A stretch of 64,000 bases of DNA from Ottowia sp. Its GTDB lineage: Bacteria > Pseudomonadota > Gammaproteobacteria > Burkholderiales > Burkholderiaceae_C. A program made the translations under genes and the position numbers. The DNA lies in contig NZ_JADJCO010000004.1 in the NCBI RefSeq assembly GCF_016703145.1, forward strand, positions 1 to 64,000, given 5' to 3'. Under the pieces are notes generated by a model that did no database searches, had not been told where the DNA came from, and saw nothing but the letters and a program-made list of their open reading frames with translations. Positions 52,278 to 62,373 of the stretch are shown one piece after another. The first letter of the stretch is position 1. Each line of letters opens with the position of its first letter.

Positions 52278-53123
52278 TTATATCGAATCGGGCGCCGGCG
52301 CCCCCAGCCGGCGGCAGATGGCCAGGGTGCCGGCCGACTGATTGAGTGTGTAGAAGTGCAGGCCGGGCGCGCCGCCCTCGCGCAGCCGCTGGCACAGCGC
52401 GGCCACGACGTCGGCGCCAAAGTCCTTGATCGACGCCGCGTCGTCGCCGAAGCTCTGCAGCCGCAGGCGGATCCAGCGCGGCACCTCGGCGCCGCAGTTG
52501 TCGGCGAAGCGCAGCAGGCCGGTGCTGTTGGTGATGGGCATGATGCCGGGCACGATGGGCACCTGGATCCCTGCGGCGCGCGCATCCTGAACGAAGCGGA
52601 AGTACGCGTCGGCGTTGAAGAACATCTGCGTCACGGCCACATCGGCGCCGGCGCGCACCTTGGTGGCGAAGGCGGCCAGGTCGGCCTGGGGGCTGCGCGC
52701 CTGCGGGTGCGCCTCGGGATAGCAGGCCACGTAGAGGCGGAAACGGTCGCCGGTCTCGGCCCGGATGAACTCGATCAGGTCGCTGGCGTACTGGAACTCG
52801 CCGCCGGCGCCGTAGCCACTGGGCAGATCGCCTCGCAGCGCCACCAGGCGCCGGACCCCCAGGGCCGCCAGTTCGGCCAGTTGCGTGCGCACGGTCTGGC
52901 GGGTGGCGCCGACACACGAGAAGTGGCTGGCGGTGTCCATGCCCTCGCCCAGCATCTCGGACACGGCGGCGAAGGTGCCGGCCTGGGTGGAGCCGCCGGC
53001 GCCGTAGGTCATGGAACAGAACTCGGGCTGGAGAGCGTAGAGCTTCTGGCGCACGGCGCGCAGTTTGACGACACCCTCGGGCGTCTTGGGCGGGAAGAAT
53101 TCGAAGCTGAGAGGCAGATTCAT
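52278..53123 (-). CDS. metF: 5,10-methylenetetrahydrofolate reductase
   Basis: It makes 5-methyl-THF for methionine synthesis with an FAD-containing TIM barrel. It begins MNLPLSFEFFPPKTPEGV (the conserved EFFPP with catalytic Glu). It contains FCSMTYGAGGSTQAGT, LVALRGDLPSG and GADVAVTQMFFNADAYFRFV. It has 281 residues from ATG 53123. It stands downstream of tlyA and ahcY, so methyl-cycle enzymes are grouped under the SAH riboswitch if the transcript runs through. Confidence 0.95.
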   Translation of the reverse strand: MNLPLSFEFFPPKTPEGVVKLRAVRQKLYALQPEFCSMTYGAGGSTQAGTFAAVSEMLGEGMDTASHFSCVGATRQTVRTQLAELAALGVRRLVALRGDLPSGYGAGGEFQYASDLIEFIRAETGDRFRLYVACYPEAHPQARSPQADLAAFATKVRAGADVAVTQMFFNADAYFRFVQDARAAGIQVPIVPGIMPITNSTGLLRFADNCGAEVPRWIRLRLQSFGDDAASIKDFGADVVAALCQRLREGGAPGLHFYTLNQSAGTLAICRRLGAPAPDSI

Positions 53124-53155
53124 GGTGAAGCCAGCAAAGGAAGCGGTGCGCGGGC

Positions 53156-53932
53156 TCAGGCGGCCCGGGCGTGGATGAAGAATTCGCGGTTGCCGTCGCC
53201 GCCGGCGATGGGGCTGTCGAACCAACCGTGCACGGCCAGGCCCTGGCCGGCGCAGGCGTTGCGCAGGCGCTGCTCCACCTGCGCATGCAGCGCCGGGTCG
53301 CGCACCAGGCCGCCCTTGCCGATCTGCGCCGGCTGCAACTCGAACTGCGGCTTGGCGAGCATCAGCAGGTCGCCGCCCGGCGCCAGCAGCGGCACCAGCG
53401 CAGGCAACACCAGCGTGAGCGAGATGAAGGACAGGTCGCCGACGATCAGGTCGAAATTGAAGTCTTTTTGACCTTCAGCCCACACTGGATAAGCGCCAGG
53501 AGCTATCAAATCAGAAGCACTCAGATAGCGGGCGTTGACCCCTTCGAGGCACCGCACCCGCGGATGCAGGCGCAGCGCGGGATGCAGTTGCCCGCGCCCC
53601 ACGTCCACCCCCACCACGCCCGCCGCGCCGTGCTTCAGCAGGCAGTCGGTGAAGCCGCCGGTGGACTGGCCCACGTCCAGGCACCAGCGTCCGGCCACCG
53701 GCACGCCGGCCGCGGCCAGGGCGCCGGCCAGCTTGAGGCCGCCGCGCGAGACGTAGGCAGCCTCGGACGGGTCCGCCAGCTCCACCTCGGCGTGGGGGGG
53801 CAGGTCGTCGCTCTTGGCCAGCGGCCGCCAGCCGCTGGCGCTGCGCCAGCGCGCACCGGCGGCGATCAGGCGCTGCGCCTGGCTGCGGCTGGCGGCCAGG
53901 CCGCGCTCGACGAGAAACTGATCGGCTCGCAT
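53156..53932 (-). CDS. tlyA: TlyA-family rRNA methyltransferase (S4 plus FtsJ-like domains)
   Basis: Predicted 2'-O-methyltransferase of rRNA. Residues 1-60 are an S4 RNA-binding domain (MRADQFLVERGLAASRSQAQRLIAAG). The SAM-binding motif is CLDVGQSTGGFTDCLLKHGAAGVVGVDVG. LIVGDLSFISLTLVLPAL and LAKPQFELQPAQIGKGGLVRD follow. Residues about 137-157 (SASDLIAPGAYPVWAEGQKD) are encoded by an in-frame dispersed repeat just before DFNFDLIVGDLSF. It has 258 residues from ATG 53932. Confidence 0.92.
   Translation of the reverse strand: MRADQFLVERGLAASRSQAQRLIAAGARWRSASGWRPLAKSDDLPPHAEVELADPSEAAYVSRGGLKLAGALAAAGVPVAGRWCLDVGQSTGGFTDCLLKHGAAGVVGVDVGRGQLHPALRLHPRVRCLEGVNARYLSASDLIAPGAYPVWAEGQKDFNFDLIVGDLSFISLTLVLPALVPLLAPGGDLLMLAKPQFELQPAQIGKGGLVRDPALHAQVEQRLRNACAGQGLAVHGWFDSPIAGGDGNREFFIHARAA
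53461..53522 (-). repeat. dispersed 65-bp repeat inside tlyA
   Basis: Close to consensus. Minus-strand reading: GTGCTTCTGATTTGATAGCT, then CCTGGCGCTTATCCAGTGTG, then GGCTGAAGGTCAAAAAGACT. It is in frame. Confidence 0.88.
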
Positions 53933-53967
53933 CCGGGAACGTTCGTCAAAACGCTCGACGCTAGACG

Positions 53968-55398
<1,431 letters not shown>

Positions 55399-55462
55399 GG
55401 TTTTCTCCAATAACGGACGGCTGAAAAACCACGCTTTGGAGGGAGCCACTCACCGCACAAGA

Positions 55463-55542
55463 AGCGTGGGCGAGCGTCGTTGCTGTGAAAGGTATCCGAG
55501 CCTCGCGCCCCGCTGGCTGGGGGTGCTGCAACGCTCCTCGGA
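55463..55542 (-). ncRNA. S-adenosylhomocysteine (SAH) riboswitch upstream of ahcY
   Basis: On the minus strand the leader reads CCGAGGAGCGTTGCAGC, a GC hairpin, GCGAGGCTCGG closing the first stem with CCGAG, and then CAACGACGCTCGCC, which pairs with GAGCGTTG to make the pseudoknot. This is the layout of the SAH riboswitch known upstream of ahcY in beta- and gammaproteobacteria. SAH binding turns expression on. It begins a few bases after a TATAAT -10, about 65-145 bases before the ahcY start. Confidence 0.9.
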
Positions 55543-55550
55543 CGGGGCGT

Positions 55551-55577
55551 ATTATATCGGCCCGCCCGGTTTGGCAA
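55551..55577 (-). promoter_or_regulatory. ahcY promoter
   Basis: TATAAT at 55551-55556 and TTGCCA at 55572-55577 (minus strand), spaced 15 bases. Transcription would begin almost exactly at the first riboswitch stem. Confidence 0.65.
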
Positions 55578-55607
55578 GCGTTGCCAAGGCGCCATAAAAT
55601 CAGCCGC

Positions 55608-55874
55608 ATGGGTACCGTGACCATGAACATCTCGCTGACCGACGAGTTGAAGGCCTTCGTCGATGCGCGCGTGAAGACGCGCGGCTACAGCAGCACCAGC
55701 GAATACATGCGCGAACTGGTGCGGCGCGACGAAGAGCGCGCCGCCGAGGAGCGCTTCGTGGCGCTGATCCACGAGGGACTGAATTCGCCCATCGGTCGCC
55801 CGTGGGAAGAGCACCGCGCTGAGTTGCGCGCTCGCATCGAGGCCGCCCGCGCCGCTCAATCCAAACCCACGTGA
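55608..55874 (+). CDS. parD: ParD-family ribbon-helix-helix antitoxin
   Basis: Antitoxin and autorepressor of a ParDE toxin-antitoxin pair. The N-terminal ribbon-helix-helix is MNISLTDELKAFVDARVKTRGYSSTSEYMRELVRRDEERAAE. The C-terminal helix (RPWEEHRAELRARIEAARA) should wrap ParE. The start is ATG 55608 (88 residues) or ATG 55623. The stop overlaps the parE GTG start. Confidence 0.9.
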   Translation: MGTVTMNISLTDELKAFVDARVKTRGYSSTSEYMRELVRRDEERAAEERFVALIHEGLNSPIGRPWEEHRAELRARIEAARAAQSKPT

Positions 55875-56179
55875 AGCCCGTCCAGCCCCGCGCCGCAGCG
55901 GAAAGTGACATTGGCGATGCCTTCGGGCACTACTGGGCGCAAAGTGGCCCGCCACTGGCGGAGCGATTCCTGAACGCCTACGACACCGCCCTGGCCCACA
56001 TCGCCCAGCATCCCGGCACCGGCTCGCCGCGCCACGCAGGTGCCACCCGCATCAAGGGCCTGCGCTTCTGGACCTTGACCCATTTTCCGTTCGCCGTTTT
56101 CTACGTGGAGCACGCGGACCGCATCGACGTGCTGCGCGTGCTGCACCAGGCGTCCGACCTGCCCCATCATCTGACCTGA
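55871..56179 (+). CDS. parE: ParE-family toxin
   Basis: RelE/ParE-fold toxin; ParE members poison DNA gyrase. It has 102 residues: AAAESDIGDAFGHYWAQSGPPLAERFLNAYDTALAHIAQHPGTGSPR, then GLRFWTLTHFPFAVFYVEHADRIDVLRVLHQASDLP, the typical C-terminal strands. The GTG at 55871 overlaps parD by four bases. Nothing suggests inactivation. Confidence 0.9.
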   Translation: MKPVQPRAAAESDIGDAFGHYWAQSGPPLAERFLNAYDTALAHIAQHPGTGSPRHAGATRIKGLRFWTLTHFPFAVFYVEHADRIDVLRVLHQASDLPHHLT

Positions 56180-56505
56180 TCTTTTTTCTTGAGCCTTCCG
56201 TGTCCCACGCCTCCGAAACCCGCCGCCGCCGCACCTTCGCCATCTCTCCCACCCCAAGGCCCGCCTCTGAGTCAGGCGGGGTCAAGCCGCGACACGGCTG
56301 ACCCCTTTACGTGGTTTGCGCGAGGAAAGAGGCCTGCCGGGCATGGTCAAGTCCTGTCAGGGTGAGACAGGTCGAGACAACGGGTTCAATTGCGATTGAT
56401 GCGGCCGGTGCGCCAGCCGCGCGTAATCACGCAGCCATCAAGCAAGCTCTCGACCTTGTAGGCGCGAAAATAACGCTTGAACAGCGTGACCGGCTGGTGC
56501 CCGAA
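56180..56505. other. gap between parE and the IS21-family element
   Basis: No gene recognised. A plus-strand open stretch (56311 onward) ends at the first bases of the insertion element. It could be the 5' part of a disrupted gene, but its translation (for example AAIKQALDLVGAKITLEQRD) matches nothing I know. A CCCGCCTCTGAGTCAGGCGGG hairpin lies at about 56261-56281. Confidence 0.4.
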
Positions 56506-56577
56506 TGTTGATTCATCAGCACAACTGAGCCAGTGATCACGTCGAATACTGAGCCACTGGTTTGATGGATGTTCTGG

Positions 56578-57393
56578 CTACTCGGTTGTGGATAAGTCTA
56601 TCGGGTCTGCTGTTTTTCGATCTCCTTTCTGAGCTTTGCTGCGTTGCTTTGGTGGTGCCGCGCCAGCGGCACTGGAATGCTTGAAGCGCCAGCTCTCATT
56701 GCCCGTCTCCACGATGTGGCAGTGGTGCGTGAGGCGGTCGAGCAATGCGGTGGTCATCTTGGCGTCGCCCAAGACGCTGCTCCATTCCGAGAAGGTCAGG
56801 TTTGTTGTGATCACCACGCTCGTTCTCTCGTAGAGCTTGGAGAGCAGGTGGAACAGCATGGCGCCGCCCGACTGCGTGAACGGCAGGTAGCCCAGTTCAT
56901 CCAGGATCACCAGATCGACGTACATCAACCGGTGTGCCAACTGCCCGGCCTTGTTTTGCGCCTTCTCCAGCTCCAGGGCGTTGACCAGCTCCACCGTGGA
57001 GAAGAAGCGCACCCGCTTGCCATGCAGGCGGATGGCCTCGATCCCCAGGCTGGTGGCCAGGTGGGTCTTGCCTGTGCCGGGGCCACCCACCAGCACCACG
57101 TTGTGGGCCGAGTCCACGAAGCCAAGGGTGTGCAGTTGGCGCACCAGCGCCTCATCGATGGGCGTATGGGCGAAGTCAAAGCCGGCGAGATCGCGGTGCG
57201 ATGGGAACCGCGCCACGCGCATCTGGTAGGCCATGGAGCGTACCTCGCGCTGCGCGGTCTCGGCCTTGATGAGCTGGTGCAGCACAGCCTCGTGATCCAG
57301 CGACTTCATGCGGGCGGTGCCCAGCACCTCCGGCCATGCACTGGCCATGCCGTGTAAGCCCAGCGCCTTGAAGGCATCCATGAGGTCATGCAT
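56578..57393 (-). CDS. istB: IS21-family helper ATPase IstB
   Basis: AAA+ ATPase that remodels target DNA and activates the IstA transposase. Walker A is GGPGTGKTHLATSLG and Walker B LVILDELGYLPFTQSGG. SVVITTNLTFSEWSSVLGDAKMTTALLDRLTHHCHIVE is the sensor region. It has 271 residues from ATG 57393, overlapping the istA stop by eight bases. The C-terminus is basic. Confidence 0.95.
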   Translation of the reverse strand: MHDLMDAFKALGLHGMASAWPEVLGTARMKSLDHEAVLHQLIKAETAQREVRSMAYQMRVARFPSHRDLAGFDFAHTPIDEALVRQLHTLGFVDSAHNVVLVGGPGTGKTHLATSLGIEAIRLHGKRVRFFSTVELVNALELEKAQNKAGQLAHRLMYVDLVILDELGYLPFTQSGGAMLFHLLSKLYERTSVVITTNLTFSEWSSVLGDAKMTTALLDRLTHHCHIVETGNESWRFKHSSAAGAAPPKQRSKAQKGDRKTADPIDLSTTE

Positions 57394-58918
57394 GGTCGGA
57401 CTCCGGTGAGGCCTCGTGAGGCTGGACGTTGCGCAGTGCGTCGTAGCGCTGCAGGTTGGCCAGTGGCGGCGTGTTGAGGGTGAGCATCGTGGCCACCGGC
57501 GGCTCGGGCACACGCTGCTCCTGCAAGCGAGAGAGCACGTTGAGCACGTGCTCGGCACTCACCCGCCCGGACTGCAGCGCCAGCTCCGCCACCAGCACGG
57601 CCTCCAGCCCGTGCAGGCTCACCCCCATGAGCACCTGCGCCATCACCCTGTCGCCCCCGCTGTGGCGCAGCAACTGGCGCTGCAGTTCCTGTAGGGGTTC
57701 GGGCATGGTCTTGAAGGGCGCACCATTGCGCAGCGCACCGGGCTTTCGCTCGATCAGCGCGATGTAATGCATCCAGTCGTAGATCGTCTGATCCCGCTCG
57801 AAGCTGCGCTCCAGCCGCACCTGCCGCCCATCGGGACCGACCACCAGCAGGCTATCGGCATAGGCCCGCAGACTGACCACCGCGTGGATCCACTCGCATG
57901 GCACGCTGTAGCGGTTGCGCTGGAAGTGGATCAGCGAAGTGGCAGAGACCCGCACCGGCTGCTCCACATAGCCGTCAAACGCACGGGGATTGGGCATGAG
58001 GCGAACACGTTCGTCCTGCCAGACGTCGGCCACCGTGAGGTGCCCCCACTCTGGGTGACTCATCTCGCCCCAGACCCTCACACAGGCTTGCTCCAGCCAG
58101 TTGTTGAGCTCGTCAAGCGATCCCCAGCGCCGCTCACTGGCCTCGCGCCAGATGTCCTTGCGTCGATCCTGAACGTTCTTCTCGACGACTCCCTTCTCCC
58201 AGCCGGCGGCCCGGTTGCAGAACTCCGGCTCGAACAGGTAGTGCCCGGTCATGGCCTCGAAGCGTGCATTGACGCTGCGCTGCTTGCCTTGGCCGACCTT
58301 GTCTACCGCGGTCTTCATGTTGTCGTAGATGCCCCGCCGGGGCACGCCACCGAAGAGGGCGAACGCCCGTGCGTGCGCGTCGAACAGCATCTCGTGCGCC
58401 TGGCTGTAGTACGCCACCAGGCAGAAGGCGCGACTGGCCGCCAGCTTGGTGTGTGCCACCTCCAGGCGGCGGCGCAGTCCCCCGATGAACAGGTACTCGC
58501 AGCTCCAGTCGAACTGGAACGCCTCGCCCAACTCGAAGCTCAGCGGCACAAACCCTGCGCCGCGTGCCGCGTTGCCTTGCTCTTGCTGCCAGCGCTGGGC
58601 AAAGGCGTACACCGGCCCCCGGCTGCCGCTGTAGCCCTGCGCCCGCAGCGCTTCAAACATCGCCTTGATCCCGCGCCGATCGCGTTTGCTGCGATGGCTA
58701 TCGGCCTTGAGCCACTGGCTCAACTGCTCCTTGTACGGATCCAGGATGCTGGGGCCCGAGACCCGCTGCGGGTATCGGGGCTCGACCATCTGCCCATCCT
58801 TGAGCCACTTGGTGGCTGTGTTGCGCGAGATGCCCAGCCTGCGGCTGGCCTCGCGCACCGACACGTCCTGCCTCAGCACGAGGCGGCGCAACTTGCTCAA
58901 TGTGCTCACGTTGATCAC
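57386..58918 (-). CDS. istA: IS21-family transposase IstA
   Basis: DDE transposase with an N-terminal helix-turn-helix (VREASRRLGISRNTATKWLKDG). The catalytic core begins FQFDWSCEYLFIGGLRRRLEVAHTKLAASRAFCLVAYYSQAHEMLFDAHARAFALFGGVPRRGIYDNMKTAV, which contains two of the acidic residues. The likely catalytic Glu follows in the AAGWEKGVVEKNVQDRR block. It has 510 residues and looks intact. Confidence 0.95.
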   Translation of the reverse strand: MINVSTLSKLRRLVLRQDVSVREASRRLGISRNTATKWLKDGQMVEPRYPQRVSGPSILDPYKEQLSQWLKADSHRSKRDRRGIKAMFEALRAQGYSGSRGPVYAFAQRWQQEQGNAARGAGFVPLSFELGEAFQFDWSCEYLFIGGLRRRLEVAHTKLAASRAFCLVAYYSQAHEMLFDAHARAFALFGGVPRRGIYDNMKTAVDKVGQGKQRSVNARFEAMTGHYLFEPEFCNRAAGWEKGVVEKNVQDRRKDIWREASERRWGSLDELNNWLEQACVRVWGEMSHPEWGHLTVADVWQDERVRLMPNPRAFDGYVEQPVRVSATSLIHFQRNRYSVPCEWIHAVVSLRAYADSLLVVGPDGRQVRLERSFERDQTIYDWMHYIALIERKPGALRNGAPFKTMPEPLQELQRQLLRHSGGDRVMAQVLMGVSLHGLEAVLVAELALQSGRVSAEHVLNVLSRLQEQRVPEPPVATMLTLNTPPLANLQRYDALRNVQPHEASPESDHA

Positions 58919-58968
58919 TCCTGCTCCCCCGTGCTGAAAAACTCAGCACGATAGAGCTGCAACGTGGC

Positions 58969-59568
58969 TCAGATTTCAACGTGAACGCGTCTCGAAATGG
59001 CCCAGCTTTGGAAATGAATCAACACATCGGCAATCATGGCGAGTGCTGCCCGCATCTCGACCGCGTGTGCCGCGAAGTGTCCGGGCGCGCAGGCAACGAG
59101 TGCCGCGGGCAAGCGCATGAGGCGCAGGCCGTCCACAACCTGGATGTCTTGCGGAGCAGGTACTTCAAGGCGCAGGTCGAATATCGACGTGTCGTGCAGT
59201 AGGCCGGTTGGCTTGTTGCCACCGCGTGCCGCGCGCACGAGAAGCTGACGGGGGACGTTCCAGTTACCGGTATGCAGAGCAATGGAATACTCTGCCCCGA
59301 GACACCAGTCCTCTCCGAATCGCTCCGTCAGATACGCTGCACAGAAGGGCCAGAACGAGGCATACCAGTCCGTGCTCTCCCCTGCCGGGCCGTCGGGCCG
59401 GACCGGGATGTACCAGCCCTTCATCACTTCACGGATAAAGCCATTCTTGAGCAGGCGCTCACGATGGACACGCGTAAGGTCGGACGCCCGAATGGCGACT
59501 GCCTTCGCGTCCTGAAGAGCTTTCAAGGCGGCGAGGGACTGGGCGAGCTTGTCTGCGGGCGTTGCCAT
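58969..59568 (-). pseudogene. Fic-family protein, N-terminal fragment truncated by the IS21 element
   Basis: The first 180 or so residues (MATPADKLAQSLAALKALQD, HRERLLKNGFIREVMKGWYIPVRP and LPAALVACAPGHFAAHAVEMRAALAMI) resemble the N-terminal, AbiEi-like winged-helix region of a group of large Fic proteins. The Fic core with its HPFxxGNGR motif should follow but is missing. The reading crosses into the IS end at 59024 and stops at 58969, adding about 18 foreign residues. No Fic remainder is found on the far side of the element. The remaining piece could still bind DNA. Family identification is from memory of related sequences. Confidence 0.78.
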
Positions 59569-59570
59569 TT

Positions 59571-59666
59571 TTAGGGAATTCTGCCTTGCGATACTTAGGT
59601 TTTATTGTTGTACGAGTTTTAGGGTTTGATGTCAAGCCGTTCTTAGGTTATTATGCAAACTCGCTC
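59571..59666 (-). promoter_or_regulatory. four 24-bp iterated motifs with an embedded promoter upstream of the truncated Fic gene
   Basis: TTAGG occurs at 59571, 59595, 59619 and 59643, exactly 24 bases apart; on the coding strand each unit ends in CCTAA. Within the array lie TTGACA (59630-59635, minus strand) and TACAAC (59607-59612) with a 17-base spacer. The last unit ends just before the start codon. Confidence 0.75.
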
Positions 59667-59724
59667 AGAGGAGCGGCTTTGGAAACGCGTGCATATTTGT
59701 GTACATAGGACAAGAAAGTGATCA

Positions 59725-61353
59725 ATGGCTAACGCTCTATTCACTGATGAAGTCAGGCGTAGAAGGACGTTTGCCATCATTTCCCACCCCGACGCCGGTA
59801 AGACGACGCTGACCGAAAAGCTGCTGCTGTTCTCCGGCGCCATCCAGATCGCCGGCGCCGTCAAGGGCCGCAAGGCCAGCCGCCATGCCACCAGCGACTG
59901 GATGGAGATCGAAAAGCAGCGCGGCATCTCGGTGGCCTCCAGCGTGATGCAGATGAGCTACCGCGACCACGTCATCAACCTGCTCGACACGCCCGGCCAC
60001 AAGGACTTCTCCGAGGACACCTACCGCGTGCTCACCGCCGTCGATTCGGCGCTGATGGTGATCGACGCCGCCAACGGCGTGGAGGCGCAGACGCGCCGCC
60101 TGATCGAGGTCTGCCGCCAGCGCGATACACCCATCATCACCTTCGTCAACAAGATGGACCGCGAGGTGCGCGACCCGCTGGACATCCTCGACGAGGTGGA
60201 GCGCGAGCTGGGAATGCCCTGCTGCCCCATCACCTGGCCGGTGGGCCAGGGCAAGAGCTTTGGCGGCATCATCGACTTGCGCACCCAAAGCATGACGGTG
60301 TTCGCGCCCGGCAGCGACAAGCGCCCGCAGGACTTCGAGACCATCCCGCTCACCGAGACCGACAAGCTGCGCAAGCGCTTCGGCGCCGCGTTCGACCACG
60401 CGATGGAAAGCATGGAACTGGCCGTGGGCGCCTCCACCGCGTGGGATCACGACGCGTTTCTGGCCGCCAGGCTGACCCCCGTGTTCTTCGGCTCGGGCGT
60501 CAACAACTTCGGCGTGATGGAGGTGCTGAACGCCGTGGTGGACATGTCGCCCCCGCCCGGCCCGCGCGTGGCCTGGACCGAAGTCAACCGCCAACGCGAG
60601 GAAGTCACCGTCCGGCCCGACGACCCGGGCTTTGCCGGCGTGGTCTTCAAGGTGCAGGCCAACATGGACGCCAACCACCGCGACCGCATCGCCTTCGTGC
60701 GCGTGGCCTCGGGCAAGTACACGCCGGGCATGAAGATGCGCGTGCAGCGCACCGGCAAAGAGCTGCGCCCCACCAGCGTCGTCACTTTCATGAGCCAGCG
60801 CCGCGAGGCCGTCGATGAGGCCTATGCCGGCGACATCATCGGCTTTACCACCCACGGCGGCGTGCAGCTGGGCGACAGCATCACCGACGGGCCCAGCCTG
60901 CAATTCACCGGCCTGCCCTTCTTTGCGCCCGAGATGTTCATGACCGTGGTACTGAAGAACCCCCTGCGCACCAAGCAGCTGCAGCAAGGTTTGATGCAGC
61001 TGGGCGAAGAAGGTGCGATCCAGGTCTTCAAGCCCGACGCCGGCGGCAACATGCTGCTGGGCGCCGTGGGCCAATTGCAGTTCGAGGTGGTGCAGCACCG
61101 CCTGAAGACCGAATACGACTGCGACGTGCGCCTGGAGGGCTGCCCCTACACCGGCGCGCGCTGGATCACGGCCGATACCCCCGCCGAGCTGAGCGCCTTC
61201 GAGAACGCCTACCCCCTGCGCATGGCCCACGACGCCGCGGATGCATTGGCCTACCTGTGCACCAGCCCGTACGACGTGCGCCTGGCGCAGGAACGATTCC
61301 CCAAGATCCACTTCCACCGCTGCGCGAGCATGCGGGATGGAATTGCAAGCTAG
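59725..61353 (+). CDS. prfC: peptide chain release factor 3
   Basis: GTPase that removes RF1/RF2 from the ribosome. The G motifs are SHPDAGKTTLTEKLL (G1), RGISVASSV (G2), DTPGHKDFSEDTYR (G3) and FVNKMDRE (G4). The C-terminal domains show FFAPEMFMTVVLKNPLRTKQLQQGL and LGAVGQLQFEVVQHRLKTEY, specific to RF3. It has 542 residues. It starts MANALFTDEVRRRRTFAIISH at 59725. Confidence 0.97.
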   Translation: MANALFTDEVRRRRTFAIISHPDAGKTTLTEKLLLFSGAIQIAGAVKGRKASRHATSDWMEIEKQRGISVASSVMQMSYRDHVINLLDTPGHKDFSEDTYRVLTAVDSALMVIDAANGVEAQTRRLIEVCRQRDTPIITFVNKMDREVRDPLDILDEVERELGMPCCPITWPVGQGKSFGGIIDLRTQSMTVFAPGSDKRPQDFETIPLTETDKLRKRFGAAFDHAMESMELAVGASTAWDHDAFLAARLTPVFFGSGVNNFGVMEVLNAVVDMSPPPGPRVAWTEVNRQREEVTVRPDDPGFAGVVFKVQANMDANHRDRIAFVRVASGKYTPGMKMRVQRTGKELRPTSVVTFMSQRREAVDEAYAGDIIGFTTHGGVQLGDSITDGPSLQFTGLPFFAPEMFMTVVLKNPLRTKQLQQGLMQLGEEGAIQVFKPDAGGNMLLGAVGQLQFEVVQHRLKTEYDCDVRLEGCPYTGARWITADTPAELSAFENAYPLRMAHDAADALAYLCTSPYDVRLAQERFPKIHFHRCASMRDGIAS

Positions 61354-61359
61354 CTGAAC

Positions 61360-62373
61360 ATGGCGAATGCGGCTCTCTCGATCGGCAGCATGGCAACAAC
61401 TTCGATGCGATCCGCATGATGGCAGCGTTGACGGTGCTCTACAGCCACCACTTCGCACTGACGAGTCAGGCCGAACCTTCGTTCTTGGGTCTGTATAGCT
61501 GGGGTGGAGCGGCAGTCATCGTATTTTTTGTCATCAGCGGATATCTGGTGACAAGCAGCTGGTACAACGATCCAAATGTTTTGCGCTTTAGCCTGCGTCG
61601 GTTCCTGAGAATCTGGCCGGCTCTCACGGTCGTGGTCATCTGTACCGCCTACGTTCTGGGCGCCTACGTGACCACGCTGCCATTGCACACTTACTGGACT
61701 CACGGGGCCACTGCCGCCTACCTGCGCACGCTCGCCATGCAGGTTCACTTCGTGTTGCCGGGAGTGTTTGAGGAAAACCCTTATGCACGTGGCGTCAATG
61801 GCTCGTTGTGGACGATCCCCTGGAAGTTCGCTGCTACGTGGTCTGGCGGTTGGGCCGGTTTGCCCAGGCGTGATGCGTGTGCGATTCCAGTGGCTATGCT
61901 TCGTGGCGCTAGGTGCAATCTGGTTCTTGTCCAAAACCAGCCGACGTCTCGGAACCAGTTCACTAGGCAGTCTGAGCTGAGCGCATTTTCCTCGCTGGAT
62001 CAGCCCTTTTTGCTCAAAGCCCACCACCGGGAGCGACGCCCGTCCGCTTGGATACTGGCCGCAAGCATCGGGGCGGCACACCTGGTCGGCTGGTTGGCAC
62101 ACCGCCGTACTGATCGTCCTGCCGCTCGTGCTGGTCTACGTCGGAACGCGTGCCACTCCGGTGTTGCGGCGCGCCGGACGCTGGGGCGACCCGTCATATG
62201 GCACCTACCTGATTGCGTTTCCAGTTCAGCAGACCGTGATCCTTTTCGGTTGGCCGCACCTGGGCTTTGTTGGCGTTGGCTATTTCGACCCAGGAATCGT
62301 GTTGGTACTGGCCACTGCCTCATGGCACGGCATTGAAAAGCAGGCGCTGAAACTCAAACCCCGGAAGCGATGA
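61360..62373 (+). pseudogene. acyltransferase-3 (OafA-like) membrane protein, multiply frameshifted
   Basis: These enzymes O-acylate surface sugars. Recognisable pieces in successive frames are the N-terminus MANAALSIG at 61360, then HGNNFDAIRMMAALTVLYSHHFAL, VIVFFVISGYLVTSSW and RRFLRIWPALTVVVI, with NGSLWTIPW. The C-terminal part is GRWGDPSYGTYLIAFPVQQTVI near 62190. Single-base losses explain the breaks near 61387 (Gln-His-Gly context) and near 61823 (TGG.AAG for TGGGAAG); at least two more lie before 62130. The stop overlaps the next gene's ATG. GC content is lower than in the core genes. Confidence 0.8.

Larger units (their letters stand above)
56506..59024. mobile_element. IS21-family insertion sequence, complete
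   Basis: Terminal inverted repeats: the left end TGTTGATTCATCAGCACAAC and the right end, read inward, TGTTGATTCATTTCCAAAGC. The first 11 bases are identical and partial identity continues to CTGaGCCA/CTGgGCCA. Further internal CTGAGCCA motifs at both ends fit the multiple-repeat ends of IS21. It carries intact istA and istB. The total is 2519 bp. Flanking bases do not match (CGAA versus CATC), so no target duplication is visible. Confidence 0.9.

Noticed and set aside
56261..56281. Hairpin CCCGCC...GGCGGG after parE as a terminator
   Set aside because: It is followed by TCAAGCC rather than a T run, and it lies 80 bases past parE, so it was only mentioned in the gap description.
56311..56511. 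Possible small gene ending at the IS21 boundary
   Set aside because: No recognisable domain or clear ribosome site, and its stop is provided by the IS end; it may be the stump of a disrupted gene but cannot be supported.
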